In this document: positions 45,245-52,695 of the stretch, piece after piece
How the letters are laid out: the number at the start of each line of letters is the position of its first letter
How positions within the stretch are numbered: the stretch's first letter is position 1
DNA from: Roseovarius spongiae
GTDB taxonomy: Bacteria > Pseudomonadota > Alphaproteobacteria > Rhodobacterales > Rhodobacteraceae
Length of the DNA: 64,000 nt
NCBI RefSeq assembly: GCF_003651245.1
Contig: NZ_RAPE01000003.1
Coordinates: 420,782 to 484,781, forward strand
Direction: 5' to 3'
Made by a program: the position numbers and the translations under genes
The notes under the pieces: model-generated
Seen by the model: the letters and a program-made list of their open reading frames with translations, nothing else
What the model was told of the DNA's origin: nothing
Database searches by the model: none

Positions 45245-46332
45245 CCGAATTCTCCCACTAGCTCGAGTTTCGTCATGTCGACCTCCATCCCGTTGCCCGC
45301 ACCCTGCGGCACGATCATTGCGCCATCGCGGATGTCCAGCCCCGTGGCGACATCGGCGGTCACGTTCTGAAAGCCCCAAAGCTCGTAGGCGTCCGCCTCG
45401 ATCCCGGCGGCGAGATGGGTGGTCATGCTGCTCCCGAGGCGGCCCTGGTCCATCTGGCCGAGAAACACGGTAAGGCCGGCCGCGCGCGCCCGCTCGACAA
45501 GCCCGATCAGCGCGGCGACGGTCCCGGCCTTCTCGAGCTTCAGGTGCACGCCGTCGATGGCGCCCGCGCGCGCCAGCCGGTCGATGTCGCGCCCCGAGCG
45601 GATCGCCTCGTCGCCGATGATGGGGATGACGGTCGCCGCGCGGACGTGGCGCAGGGCGTCGTCGTCGCCCGCCGGCGTCGGCTGCTCGGCCCAGGCGACG
45701 GCGCAGGGTTCGATCGCGCGCAGGACCCGCCCCGCCGTTTCCACGTCCCAGCCGCCGTTGCAGTCGATGGCGATGGCCATGCGCTCGCCCACGGCCTCGC
45801 GGATGGCGTAGATGACGGCGATATCCGCCTCGGGCGAGGGCCGCCCGACGCGCAGCTTGAGGCGGCGGAATCCCGCACGCGCCGCCGCCCGCGCCCGGAT
45901 CACCGCCTCTTTGGCCGTGCAGAAACCGATCTGCGCATGAACCGGGATGGACGCAGCCCCGCGCCCCTCCAGCAGCCGCCAGATCGGCTGCCCGGTCGCC
46001 CGGCCCCGCGCGTCATGGAGCGCGCTATCCGCGAGCGCGCTGACCAGCGGCGCGACCGGTAACGACCCGAGCCGCTGCGACGCCTCGTCCAACGCGCAGT
46101 TCAGCAGCGCCGGCGCAACGATCTCCTGCGTTTGCCGCAGGATGGTCGCGGTATCGGCGCCGGTCGCATAGGCGCCGTTGCCCCTGACTTCCGCCAGCGC
46201 GGTGATCCCGTCAGCGGTTTCGATCCCGAGGAACACTTCCTCAAGCGCGCTTTCCGAGGCAGAGGCATGTTCCAGCCCGATCCCGAGCGCAAGATCCGCG
46301 CGCCAGACCCTCATGACGGCGATCCTGTTCAT
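45241..46332 (-). CDS. Enolase-superfamily enzyme (mandelate racemase/muconate lactonizing type)
   Basis: A 363-residue enzyme with a capping domain and TIM barrel. Metal ligands are D190, E216 and D241 or E242 (AIDCNGGW, WAEQP, GDEAI), and the right-hand catalytic lysine is K265 (VHLKLEKAG). The left-hand KxK motif reads K159-L-R161, so its second lysine is arginine. Members epimerise dipeptides, N-acyl amino acids or amino-acid betaines, or dehydrate sugar acids; a racemase or epimerase of an amino-acid derivative suits the neighbours. There is no ribosome-binding site of its own before the ATG; a small upstream reading frame may supply it. Confidence 0.85.
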   Translation of the reverse strand: MNRIAVMRVWRADLALGIGLEHASASESALEEVFLGIETADGITALAEVRGNGAYATGADTATILRQTQEIVAPALLNCALDEASQRLGSLPVAPLVSALADSALHDARGRATGQPIWRLLEGRGAASIPVHAQIGFCTAKEAVIRARAAARAGFRRLKLRVGRPSPEADIAVIYAIREAVGERMAIAIDCNGGWDVETAGRVLRAIEPCAVAWAEQPTPAGDDDALRHVRAATVIPIIGDEAIRSGRDIDRLARAGAIDGVHLKLEKAGTVAALIGLVERARAAGLTVFLGQMDQGRLGSSMTTHLAAGIEADAYELWGFQNVTADVATGLDIRDGAMIVPQGAGNGMEVDMTKLELVGEFG

Positions 46333-46385
46333 GCCCGCGCGCCGATGGCCGCCAATGTATTGCCGAAACGGCCCGAAATCTTCAC
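46329..46385 (-). CDS. Possible 18-residue leader peptide coupled to the enolase-family gene
   Basis: A GTG at 46385 is preceded six bases upstream by a consensus AAAGGAG (46392-46398 on the complementary strand) and opens an 18-codon frame (MKISGRFGNTLAAIGARA) whose TGA overlaps the ATG of the enolase-superfamily gene. The downstream gene lacks a ribosome-binding site, so translational coupling through this frame would explain its expression. It could also be a decayed start of an older protein. Confidence 0.45.
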   Translation of the reverse strand: MKISGRFGNTLAAIGARA

Positions 46386-46405
46386 GTCAAGCTCCTTTCG
46401 GTTCA

Positions 46406-46426
46406 CCGGGTCGCAACGCGACCCGG
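46406..46426 (-). terminator. Hairpin after the GntR gene
   Basis: CCGGGTCGC (46406-46414) and GCGACCCGG (46418-46426) form a perfect 9-bp stem with loop AAC, four bases after the GntR stop and just before the strong ribosome-binding site of the 18-codon frame. There is no T-run. It may attenuate read-through from the transporter-gntR part into the hydrolase genes. Confidence 0.5.
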
Positions 46427-46429
46427 CCC

Positions 46430-47146
46430 TCATTCCGAGATGTCGCTCCCCGGCGCGCCGGCGCGCTTGCGCAGGTATTCGATCCCGTGCCGGATATGAT
46501 CGCGCATCGCGGCGGCCGCCGCCGCGCCGTCCCGCGCTGCGCAATGCCCGAGGATCTCGTCATGTTCGGAAAGCGTCGCCTGCGAGCGCTGCGCATCGCC
46601 CTGGTAAAGAGCGACGTACCGCTCGCTCAGGTCGCGCAGCCGGTTCACGAGGTCGAGCGAAATCCGGTAACCGGCGCCGTGGTAGAGCCGTTCGTGGAAC
46701 TCGCGGTCGAGATCGAGGAACAGCAGCCGGTCGCCCGCCTCGCCTGCCGTCTCCTGTCGGGCGACGATCTGGCGCAACTCGCCGATCGCCTCCTCGCCCA
46801 TGGTCGCGGCGGCGGCCTCGGTCAGCATCGGTTCGAGAACGGCGCGCGCGGCGTAGATGTCCTCGGCATCGGTCAGCGACAGCGGCGCCACCGTCGCGCC
46901 GGCATGGGGGCGGCTGACGATCAGCCCGTCCGACTGCAACTTGACCAGCGCCTGGCGAAGCGGGATGCGGCTGATCCCCAGCCGCGCGGCAAGCTCTTCC
47001 TGGTCGAGACGCTCCTCGGGCTCCAAGATGCCGGACTGTATCCAGCCGCGCACCTGGAGATAAGCCCATTCGGCCTTGGTCCGGTAGCCGGTCTCGCCGG
47101 CGGCGTCAGAGGATTTGCTACGGGGCGGAAGCATGTCTGCGATCAT
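46430..47146 (-). CDS. GntR family regulator with FCD domain
   Basis: A 238-residue regulator: winged helix at about residues 25-85 (EELAARLGISRIPLRQALVKL) and an all-helical FCD domain whose likely metal-binding acids and histidines are in DLDREFHERLYH and RDHIRHGIEYL. It overlaps the ATPase gene by four bases, so it is co-transcribed with the transporter and likely autoregulates from the inverted repeat at 49512-49536. Confidence 0.88.
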   Translation of the reverse strand: MIADMLPPRSKSSDAAGETGYRTKAEWAYLQVRGWIQSGILEPEERLDQEELAARLGISRIPLRQALVKLQSDGLIVSRPHAGATVAPLSLTDAEDIYAARAVLEPMLTEAAAATMGEEAIGELRQIVARQETAGEAGDRLLFLDLDREFHERLYHGAGYRISLDLVNRLRDLSERYVALYQGDAQRSQATLSEHDEILGHCAARDGAAAAAAMRDHIRHGIEYLRKRAGAPGSDISE

Positions 47147-47895
47147 GCCATGATCTGGCTCAGAAAGCGGGCGGTCCGCTCTTGCCGGGGATTGGTGAAC
47201 AGATCTTCGGTCGCGCCCTGCTCCACGATCCTGCCATGCTCCATGAATACCATACGGTCGGCCGCCTTTCTCGCGAAATTCATCTCGTGGGTGACGATGG
47301 TGACGGTCATGCCGCCTTGGATGACGCCCTGCATCACGTCCAGCACTTCCTTGGTCAGTTCGGGGTCGAGCGCCGATGTCGCCTCGTCGAAGAGGATCAG
47401 CTTGGGGTCCATCGCCAGCGCGCGGGCGATGGCGACGCGCTGCGCCTGTCCGCCCGAAAGCTCGCCCGGATAGCTGTGCACCTTGTCGCTCAGCCCCACC
47501 TGTTCGAGCAGGTCGCGCGCCCGCTCGTCCGCCTGCCCGCGCGGGGTGTCGCGCACCAGCCGCGGGGCCAGGGTGATGTTCTCGATCACGGTGAGATGCG
47601 CAAACAGATTGAAGGACTGGAAGACCATGCCGATCTCGCCGCGCAGCGCTGCGCGGGAATCCTTGCCCGCCGTGACCTTCTTGCCGTCGAACAGGATGGT
47701 TCCGTCGTCGATATCCTCAAGCCCGGCGATGCAGCGCAGCAGCGTCGATTTCCCCGACCCGGAGGACCCGACGATGACCACCGACTCGCCGCTCGCCTGC
47801 TCGAACGCGATGTCGTGCAGAACGGTGATGCTGCCGTAATTCTTGCGCAGCCCGGAAATTCCGAGCAGCTGGCCATTGCTCGCCTCCCGGTTCAT
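47143..47895 (-). CDS. Polar amino-acid ABC transporter ATP-binding protein (GlnQ type)
   Basis: A 250-residue ATPase with Walker A GSSGSGKST, signature LSGGQAQRVAIARAL and Walker B LILFDEATSALD. No C-terminal TOBE domain, as usual for GlnQ-type. It overlaps its neighbours by four bases on each side. Confidence 0.93.
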   Translation of the reverse strand: MNREASNGQLLGISGLRKNYGSITVLHDIAFEQASGESVVIVGSSGSGKSTLLRCIAGLEDIDDGTILFDGKKVTAGKDSRAALRGEIGMVFQSFNLFAHLTVIENITLAPRLVRDTPRGQADERARDLLEQVGLSDKVHSYPGELSGGQAQRVAIARALAMDPKLILFDEATSALDPELTKEVLDVMQGVIQGGMTVTIVTHEMNFARKAADRMVFMEHGRIVEQGATEDLFTNPRQERTARFLSQIMA

Positions 47896-48584
47896 CGCGC
47901 CTCTCCCACCGCCGCGGACATCTCGGGGCGCTTGCGGCGCGTGACGTCCATGCGTCGTTCGAGCACGCGCTGCCCGTAGGTGAAGATCGTGGTCAGGATC
48001 AGGTACCAGGCCGCCGCCGCGATCAGCGTGTCGATGTAGTCGAAATTCGCGCTGGCGATGCGCTGTGCGCGCAACAGCAGATCCTGCACCGCGATCACCG
48101 AGGCCAGCGCGGACATCTTGAGCATTCCGATGAACTGGTTGCCGGTCGGCGGGATGATCAGCCGCATCGCCTGCGGCAGCACCACATGGCGCATGATCTG
48201 CCCGTCGCGCAGGCCCAGGACGCGCGCCGCGCTGCGCTGGCCCTTGTCGACGGATTCGATCCCGGCGCGGATGATCTCGGCCATGTAGGCGCTCTCGTTC
48301 AGCGACAGCGCGATCACCGCCGAGGTGAAGGCCGAGAAGCGCAGGCCCATCTGCGGCAGCGCGTTGAAGATGAAGATGAGCTGCAACAGGATCGGCGTTC
48401 CCCGGAACAGCCAGATATAGAGGTCTGTCGGCGCCTGAAGCGCGCGGATGCGCGATGTCTTGATCAGCGCGAGCGCCAGCCCCCCGACGATACCCAGGAA
48501 CATCGACAGCAGCGTCAGCGCGAGCGTGATGCCGGCCCCGATCGCGAAGTTGACCGAAAAGAAATAATCGAGAAACCCTGGCAC
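47892..48584 (-). CDS. Polar amino-acid ABC transporter permease (His/Glu/Gln type)
   Basis: A 230-residue permease with about five transmembrane segments, the family segment LFRGTPILLQL near residue 60 and an EAA loop (SAARVLGLRDGQIMRHVVLPQAM, read in parts near 135-155). It probably forms a homodimeric channel, since only one permease gene is present. Confidence 0.93.
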   Translation of the reverse strand: MPGFLDYFFSVNFAIGAGITLALTLLSMFLGIVGGLALALIKTSRIRALQAPTDLYIWLFRGTPILLQLIFIFNALPQMGLRFSAFTSAVIALSLNESAYMAEIIRAGIESVDKGQRSAARVLGLRDGQIMRHVVLPQAMRLIIPPTGNQFIGMLKMSALASVIAVQDLLLRAQRIASANFDYIDTLIAAAAWYLILTTIFTYGQRVLERRMDVTRRKRPEMSAAVGEAR

Positions 48585-48652
48585 GGGACACCTCCCTGAG
48601 GACTGGCTGAAACGACGCCCGCAGAACCACCGTTCCCGCGGACGCCGGCTGG

Positions 48653-49486
48653 TTAATCCTGCGCGAAGTAGTTGACCGCCGCCGGCAGGCCATATTTGTC
48701 GAGAAGCTGCTCGTAGCCGCCTTCCTCCACGAAGATCTCGAGCGCCTCGCCGGTTGCCCGCTGCATCTCCGCGTCGCCCTTGCGGGTGGCGATGCCGATC
48801 TCGGTGCCCAGATCGAAGGTGGCGGCCACCTCGAATTCGCCAGGGCGCTGCTCATTGAGATGGGCGGCGCCGGGGATCGAGGTGTCGAATGCGTCGGCCC
48901 GCCCGCTACGCACGGCCAGCAGCGCGTCCTGGTTGGTGGGAAAGGCCATGATGTTCATCGGGTCCATGCCCTTGGCCTCGAGCTGTTCGTTGAAATCGAC
49001 CATGTAGCGTTCGCCGATTGCGCCGCGCGTGACCGCGACATCGAGACCGGACAGGTCGTCCGGCAGCGTCGAAATGGCGTCACCCTTGCCGCTCGGGACG
49101 ACGATGGCCTCGCCGATCACCATGTAGCGCACGAAATCCACCTGCTCCTCGCGCTCGGGCTTGATGTACATCGCCGAGTTGATGACGTCGATTCGCTCGC
49201 CGCGCAGCGCCGGCACCAGCCCGTCGAAATCGATGTCGAGCACATCTGTCTCCAAACCCATGTAACCGGCGAGCGTCTGGATCATCTCGATATCGAAACC
49301 GGTGATCCCTCCGCTATCCGGATCCTGGTATTCGAACGGCGGAAAGCTCGCGGCGGTCCCGTAAGTCAACGTTCCCGCCTCGACCAACGAGTCGGGCGGC
49401 GCGACGCGCGGCTCGTCCTGCGCGGTTGCCGGCGCCGCAAGCGCGACCGCCCCCAGCATGGCAAGCGTGAATATCCGATGGGTCAT
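48653..49486 (-). CDS. Polar amino-acid ABC transporter substrate-binding protein (family 3)
   Basis: A 277-residue periplasmic binding protein with a Sec signal peptide (MTHRIFTLAMLGAVALAAPA, cleavage expected after ATA near residue 23). The mature part has the family 3 start LTYGTAASFPPFEYQDP and GFDIEMIQTLA. The start at 49486 follows GGGAGAA at a good distance, so the longer frame from 49546 is not needed. It is the first gene of the 18-gene minus-strand run. Confidence 0.92.
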   Translation of the reverse strand: MTHRIFTLAMLGAVALAAPATAQDEPRVAPPDSLVEAGTLTYGTAASFPPFEYQDPDSGGITGFDIEMIQTLAGYMGLETDVLDIDFDGLVPALRGERIDVINSAMYIKPEREEQVDFVRYMVIGEAIVVPSGKGDAISTLPDDLSGLDVAVTRGAIGERYMVDFNEQLEAKGMDPMNIMAFPTNQDALLAVRSGRADAFDTSIPGAAHLNEQRPGEFEVAATFDLGTEIGIATRKGDAEMQRATGEALEIFVEEGGYEQLLDKYGLPAAVNYFAQD

Positions 49487-49511
49487 TCCGATTCTCCCTG
49501 ATTTTATTTTG

Positions 49512-49536
49512 TATCCAAAATTCTTTATATTGGATA
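49512..49536. promoter_or_regulatory. Candidate GntR operator upstream of the amino-acid transporter
   Basis: TATCCAA (49512-49518) and TTGGATA (49530-49536) form an exact 7-bp inverted repeat with an 11-nt AT-rich spacer, 26 bp upstream of the binding-protein start. It is the size and position expected for a GntR/FCD regulator, whose gene lies in this operon. The right arm with flanks (TTATATTGGATAT) also occurs at 16901. Confidence 0.55.
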
Positions 49537-49545
49537 TCGTAAGCA

Positions 49546-49868
49546 TTGCCGCAGCGATGCGTCAACGTGAATTTGCGCCCACATCCGGCCGGCCAGGTCT
49601 TCTGTTCTGCTGAATATCGCCTGCGCGTGGCGCGGCTGATGCCGCTCTCTGGGGCTATTCCTCGTAAACCCTCCAGGATCGGCTCGCCGTGGCGCATTGC
49701 AAAATGCGGCAGGCCGTTGCGACGGGCCTCAAGTGAACAGGAGCCGTGCCTGTGCCGGGCGCCCGCCGAGCGCCAGGCCAGTGGAATTGTTCGGCGCAAT
49801 TTATATCGCGCCGTTGGGTCAACACAGTCGCGCCACTCACGAGGCGCGATGTCTAGATTGACTTGGGC
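49546..49868. other. Non-coding stretch at the left edge of the mobile region
   Basis: I see no supportable gene here. It is where base composition falls from the GC-rich catabolic cluster to the mixed composition of the mobile region. No tRNA or clear direct repeat marking an attachment site was found. Confidence 0.4.
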
Positions 49869-50078
49869 TTAGATCGCCGTGGCGACCTGTGCCCTGAAAT
49901 CGAAGCTGGTCGTAAAGCCGCTTACCAGCCGACCCGCCCACTCTTCGATGTCGCTAAGGCGCCAGCGCGTGGTCGTGCCGCCCAGCTTGACGGCAGCAGG
50001 AAGGTCACCGTGACGCCTCCAGCGCCAGATGGTGTCTCTTGAGACGCCGAACCGCTTGGCGACTTTAAATTCATACGC
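49869..50078 (-). pseudogene. AlpA-family excisionase/regulator remnant without a start codon
   Basis: Reading the complement from 50078 gives a 69-residue frame with the AlpA/excisionase helix-turn-helix: AKRFGVSRDTIWRWRRHGDL followed by AAVKLGGTTTRWRLSDIEEWA. It ends at a TAA (49871-49869). A stop codon (50081-50079) lies directly before the first recognisable codon and there is no ATG, GTG or TTG before the helix-turn-helix, so the N-terminus is lost. AlpA-type proteins act as recombination directionality factors next to P4-type integrases, which fits the integrase that starts 184 bp away in the opposite direction. Confidence 0.7.
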
Positions 50079-50237
50079 TTAAAGGGAGGATGTGGCGGAC
50101 CGAGGAGCCGCCATTTGGCAGCTTTATTTCACAGCAAGCAGCTGCAGGCATCTATCATTATATAAGCAATAACATTATCTTAGGAGTTTAAGTGGTTGCA
50201 GAAGACTGCAGGCGGCGGTAGAGCATTGAAAATCTGT

Positions 50238-50258
50238 TGGTGGTATTTATGGTGGTAT
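50238..50258 (+). repeat. Pair of TGGTGGTAT direct repeats at the integrase start
   Basis: TGGTGGTAT occurs at 50238-50246 and again at 50250-50258 with a 12-bp period, ending three bases before the preferred GTG start of the integrase. It could be an arm-type or core recombinase-binding site, or an autoregulatory operator. Confidence 0.4.
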
Positions 50259-50261
50259 GAA

Positions 50262-51533
50262 GTGCCAAGGCGAGCTAAGGAACTGAAGGCATTGGAAGTG
50301 AAGCGGTTGTCGAAGCCAGGGCGGCACGCCGTAGGTGGAGCCCCTCCCGGCCTCAGCCTGAGCATATCACAGTCTGGGGGTAAGTCTTGGATTTTTCGCG
50401 TCACAATCGGCGATGAGCGTCGCCACATCGGGCTGGGTTCGTATCCAACCGTCTCATTGGCACAGGCACGGGAGCTGGCAATCGAAGAAGCGCGCAAGAT
50501 CAAGTCGGGCATCGATCCGGTCGCAGCACGTATCGAGGAGCGCAACGCACGCGCCTCTAAGAAGAGACAACGCATCACATTCGCAAAGGCCTTCGATCGC
50601 TTCCACGAGACAAAGATCGAGGGAGAGAAGCAGAATGCCAAGCACATCAAGCAGTGGCGTTCGACTCTAGTGACCTACGCGTTTCCGGTTATCGGCGACA
50701 AGCCGATCTCGGCGATCACCATGGAGGACGTGCTGGAGGTCCTTCAACCCATCTGGCAGACCAAGAACGAGACAGCATCGCGCGTGCGTCAGCGTATCGA
50801 GACCGTGCTTGATTGGGCAAAGGTCATGAAAATGAGGGAAGGCGAGAACCCCGCACGTTGGAAGGGTAACCTCGAGCAAATCCTGCCCTCTTCCGCCAAG
50901 ATCAAGACGGTGGACGGACATCCTGCCATAGCGCTGGATGAAATTGCGGCGTGGTTCCACCTCCTGCGTAGTCGAGACGGTATTGCCGCCCTCGCCTTAC
51001 AGTTCCTGACACTGACAGCGACCCGGTCTGGCGAGGTCCGCGGAGCATTGTGGGAAGAGATTGATTGGAAACATAGTATATGGACGATCCCCGCCGAGCG
51101 CATGAAGGCGAAGGCTGAACATAGGGTGCCGCTTTCATCAGTTGCGGTCGACCTCTTAAAAGCAGCTCCCAAGATGAAAGACTGTCCATACGTCTTTCCA
51201 TCGCCTAGAAACGGTCAGATGTCGGACATGACGATCTCAGCGGTCATGCGTCGAATCCAAGAGGCGGAGGTGCGCAAAGGCAAGATTGGTTTCCTCGACC
51301 CCAGATCTCGGCGCCCGGCAGTGCCACACGGCCTGCGCTCCAGCTTCCGCGACTGGGCAGCTGAGCGAACGAGCTTTCCTCGCGAAATTGCCGAGATGGC
51401 GCTTGCTCACACCGTAGGAAGCGACGTGGAGCGAGCCTACAGGCGCACGGACATGATCGAAAAACGAAGGGAGATCATGGAGGACTGGGCGCGTTTTTTG
51501 TCGAAAACAACCAATGAGGTCGGCGAAACATAG
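50262..51533 (+). CDS. Tyrosine-type site-specific integrase (P4/phage-like)
   Basis: A 423-residue integrase with the N-terminal DUF4102-type arm-binding domain (VGGAPPGLSLSISQSG... IGLGSYPTVSLAQARELA), a central core-binding domain, and a complete catalytic domain: arginine in TATRSGEVRG, H-x-x-R in VPHGLRSSFRDWA, second histidine in ALAHTVG and the tyrosine nucleophile in ERAYRRTD. The GTG at 50262 is preferred over an upstream frame opening at 50196, whose first residues are only the translated TGGTGGTAT repeats. It looks intact. It marks a genomic island, but no tRNA attachment site lies next to it. Confidence 0.92.
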   Translation: MPRRAKELKALEVKRLSKPGRHAVGGAPPGLSLSISQSGGKSWIFRVTIGDERRHIGLGSYPTVSLAQARELAIEEARKIKSGIDPVAARIEERNARASKKRQRITFAKAFDRFHETKIEGEKQNAKHIKQWRSTLVTYAFPVIGDKPISAITMEDVLEVLQPIWQTKNETASRVRQRIETVLDWAKVMKMREGENPARWKGNLEQILPSSAKIKTVDGHPAIALDEIAAWFHLLRSRDGIAALALQFLTLTATRSGEVRGALWEEIDWKHSIWTIPAERMKAKAEHRVPLSSVAVDLLKAAPKMKDCPYVFPSPRNGQMSDMTISAVMRRIQEAEVRKGKIGFLDPRSRRPAVPHGLRSSFRDWAAERTSFPREIAEMALAHTVGSDVERAYRRTDMIEKRREIMEDWARFLSKTTNEVGET

Positions 51534-51554
51534 TCGGGTTCCTGCGCCCACTGA

Positions 51555-51824
51555 TCATGCGACTGATTTGGCTCGTGAAGCCTCGCCCATGGCTTCGATC
51601 ACCTCGTCGATGCCGCGGCGTGCGCCGGCTTGCAGGTATTCCATCGCTCGCAACGCGCCCTCGTGAGCCTCAATGCTGGATCCGGCCACACAATCCTCGA
51701 TCACGCGGCTGAAATTGTCTGATTGGTGCGCGTCGACGAAGGTGTAGTGCACGCAGACATCGGTGAGGCCGCCGCACAGAAGGAGGGTATCCGCTTTCAA
51801 CCCCTGACGGCGCACATACCAGAT
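51555..51824 (-). pseudogene. Isochorismatase-family hydrolase, C-terminal fragment
   Basis: A 90-codon fragment on the minus strand holds the family core LLLCGGLTDVCVHYTFVDAH with the catalytic cysteine (in DVCVHYT), followed by a natural C-terminus and TGA at 51557-51555. The N-terminal half is missing: at about 51820 the sequence switches to an oppositely oriented istB fragment. An insertion or recombination event destroyed the gene. Confidence 0.75.
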
Positions 51825-52110
51825 GACCATCGCCAAGCTGCCGCTCGCCAAGGAACTGGAAGAGTTCGACTTCGACGCGGCGAAAGTCAACGAGACGCTG
51901 ATCCGCGACCTGGCCACGGGCGACTTCCTGGATCACCAACGCAACCTTGTCCTGATCAGAGGCACATGCACCGGCAAAACCCATCTTGCCGTCAGTATCG
52001 CTCGGACCTGCATCCGGGCCGGCTGCGGGGTCGATTCTTCAATGTGGTCGACTTGGTGAACAAACTGGATGCCGACGGCTGTTGCGATGGCCGACCCACG
52101 GCCGGCCAAC
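51823..52110 (+). pseudogene. IS21-family istB (transposition helper ATPase) fragment
   Basis: The frame from 51823 begins inside the family (LAKELEEFDFDAAKVNETLI), includes a Walker A region (IRGTCTGKTHLA, with Cys in place of the usual Gly) and then shifts by one frame to RGRFFNVVDLVNKLDAD. The first ~60 residues and the whole C-terminal half of IstB are missing and there is no istA. It is a transposition-dead relic. Confidence 0.75.
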
Positions 52111-52695
52111 CGAAGCGACGGATCGCGCGCCAGTTCATCGAGCGGGCGCTTCCCCATCACCTCGTCGCACCCACCAAATTCTCGGCCACGAGGGGCGCGG
52201 CGCGCCCCTTGAGTTCTGCCAGGGACCAATTTGCCGCTGCGAGCGCCTTCAGGAGGTCTCAAGCTCCACAGAAAGGAGGAGGGTAGCCAAGCTGTAGGAA
52301 GGAGTTAACATAGCTGCCGCCTCATGTTGAAGAAACTGCGTTTCAACAACATTAGAGGCGGGAAATGTGTAAAGAAAGCCATTGGGTTGACATAGAAAGG
52401 AAGCAGTCTCTGATGTCGTGTGGAGACAAACAAGACACCAGAACCATTCTCCCTCGTTCGGCCTCCGGCCTCACTCAGTGCGATGAGCGCCTCCCTGCGG
52501 GTCGGCGCTCAGCCGGGTCGATGGTCGATCTGCGAGCAGATAGCCAGTCTACTTCGGCATTTTCCAAAGCGCTGCCATTACTTCGGCATTTTCCAAAGCG
52601 CTGCCATTACCACCGATGAAGCGGAGGTATAGGCACGATCTGAATAGGAAGTCGCTGATCACCTGTAGCGTCGCACACAGGCCTCCGGCAGTCAC
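52110..52695. other. Stretch without a recognisable gene
   Basis: Short open frames occur in several directions (for example 51986-52297 and 51933-52262) but none has a recognisable motif. An imperfect inverted repeat around 52324-52353 (ATGTTG...CAACAT with inner AAAC/GTTT) and the 29-bp tandem repeat at 52551 are the only structure seen. It is probably decayed insertion-sequence and island material. Confidence 0.4.
52551..52608 (+). repeat. 29-bp tandem direct repeat, two exact copies
   Basis: The unit beginning ACTTCGGCATTTTCCAAAGC runs from 52551 to 52579 and is repeated without a gap or change at 52580-52608. There are only two copies, with no spacers. It lies between the istB relic and the HUH-type gene, so a transposon end or replication-protein binding site is possible. 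Confidence 0.9.

Noticed and set aside
51933..52297. Overlapping open frames between the istB relic and the tandem repeat
   Set aside because: They occur on both strands with no motif, no convincing ribosome-binding site and sit in decayed IS sequence.
52551..52608. CRISPR array
   Set aside because: There are two repeats directly joined with no spacer, no further copies and no cas genes in the window.
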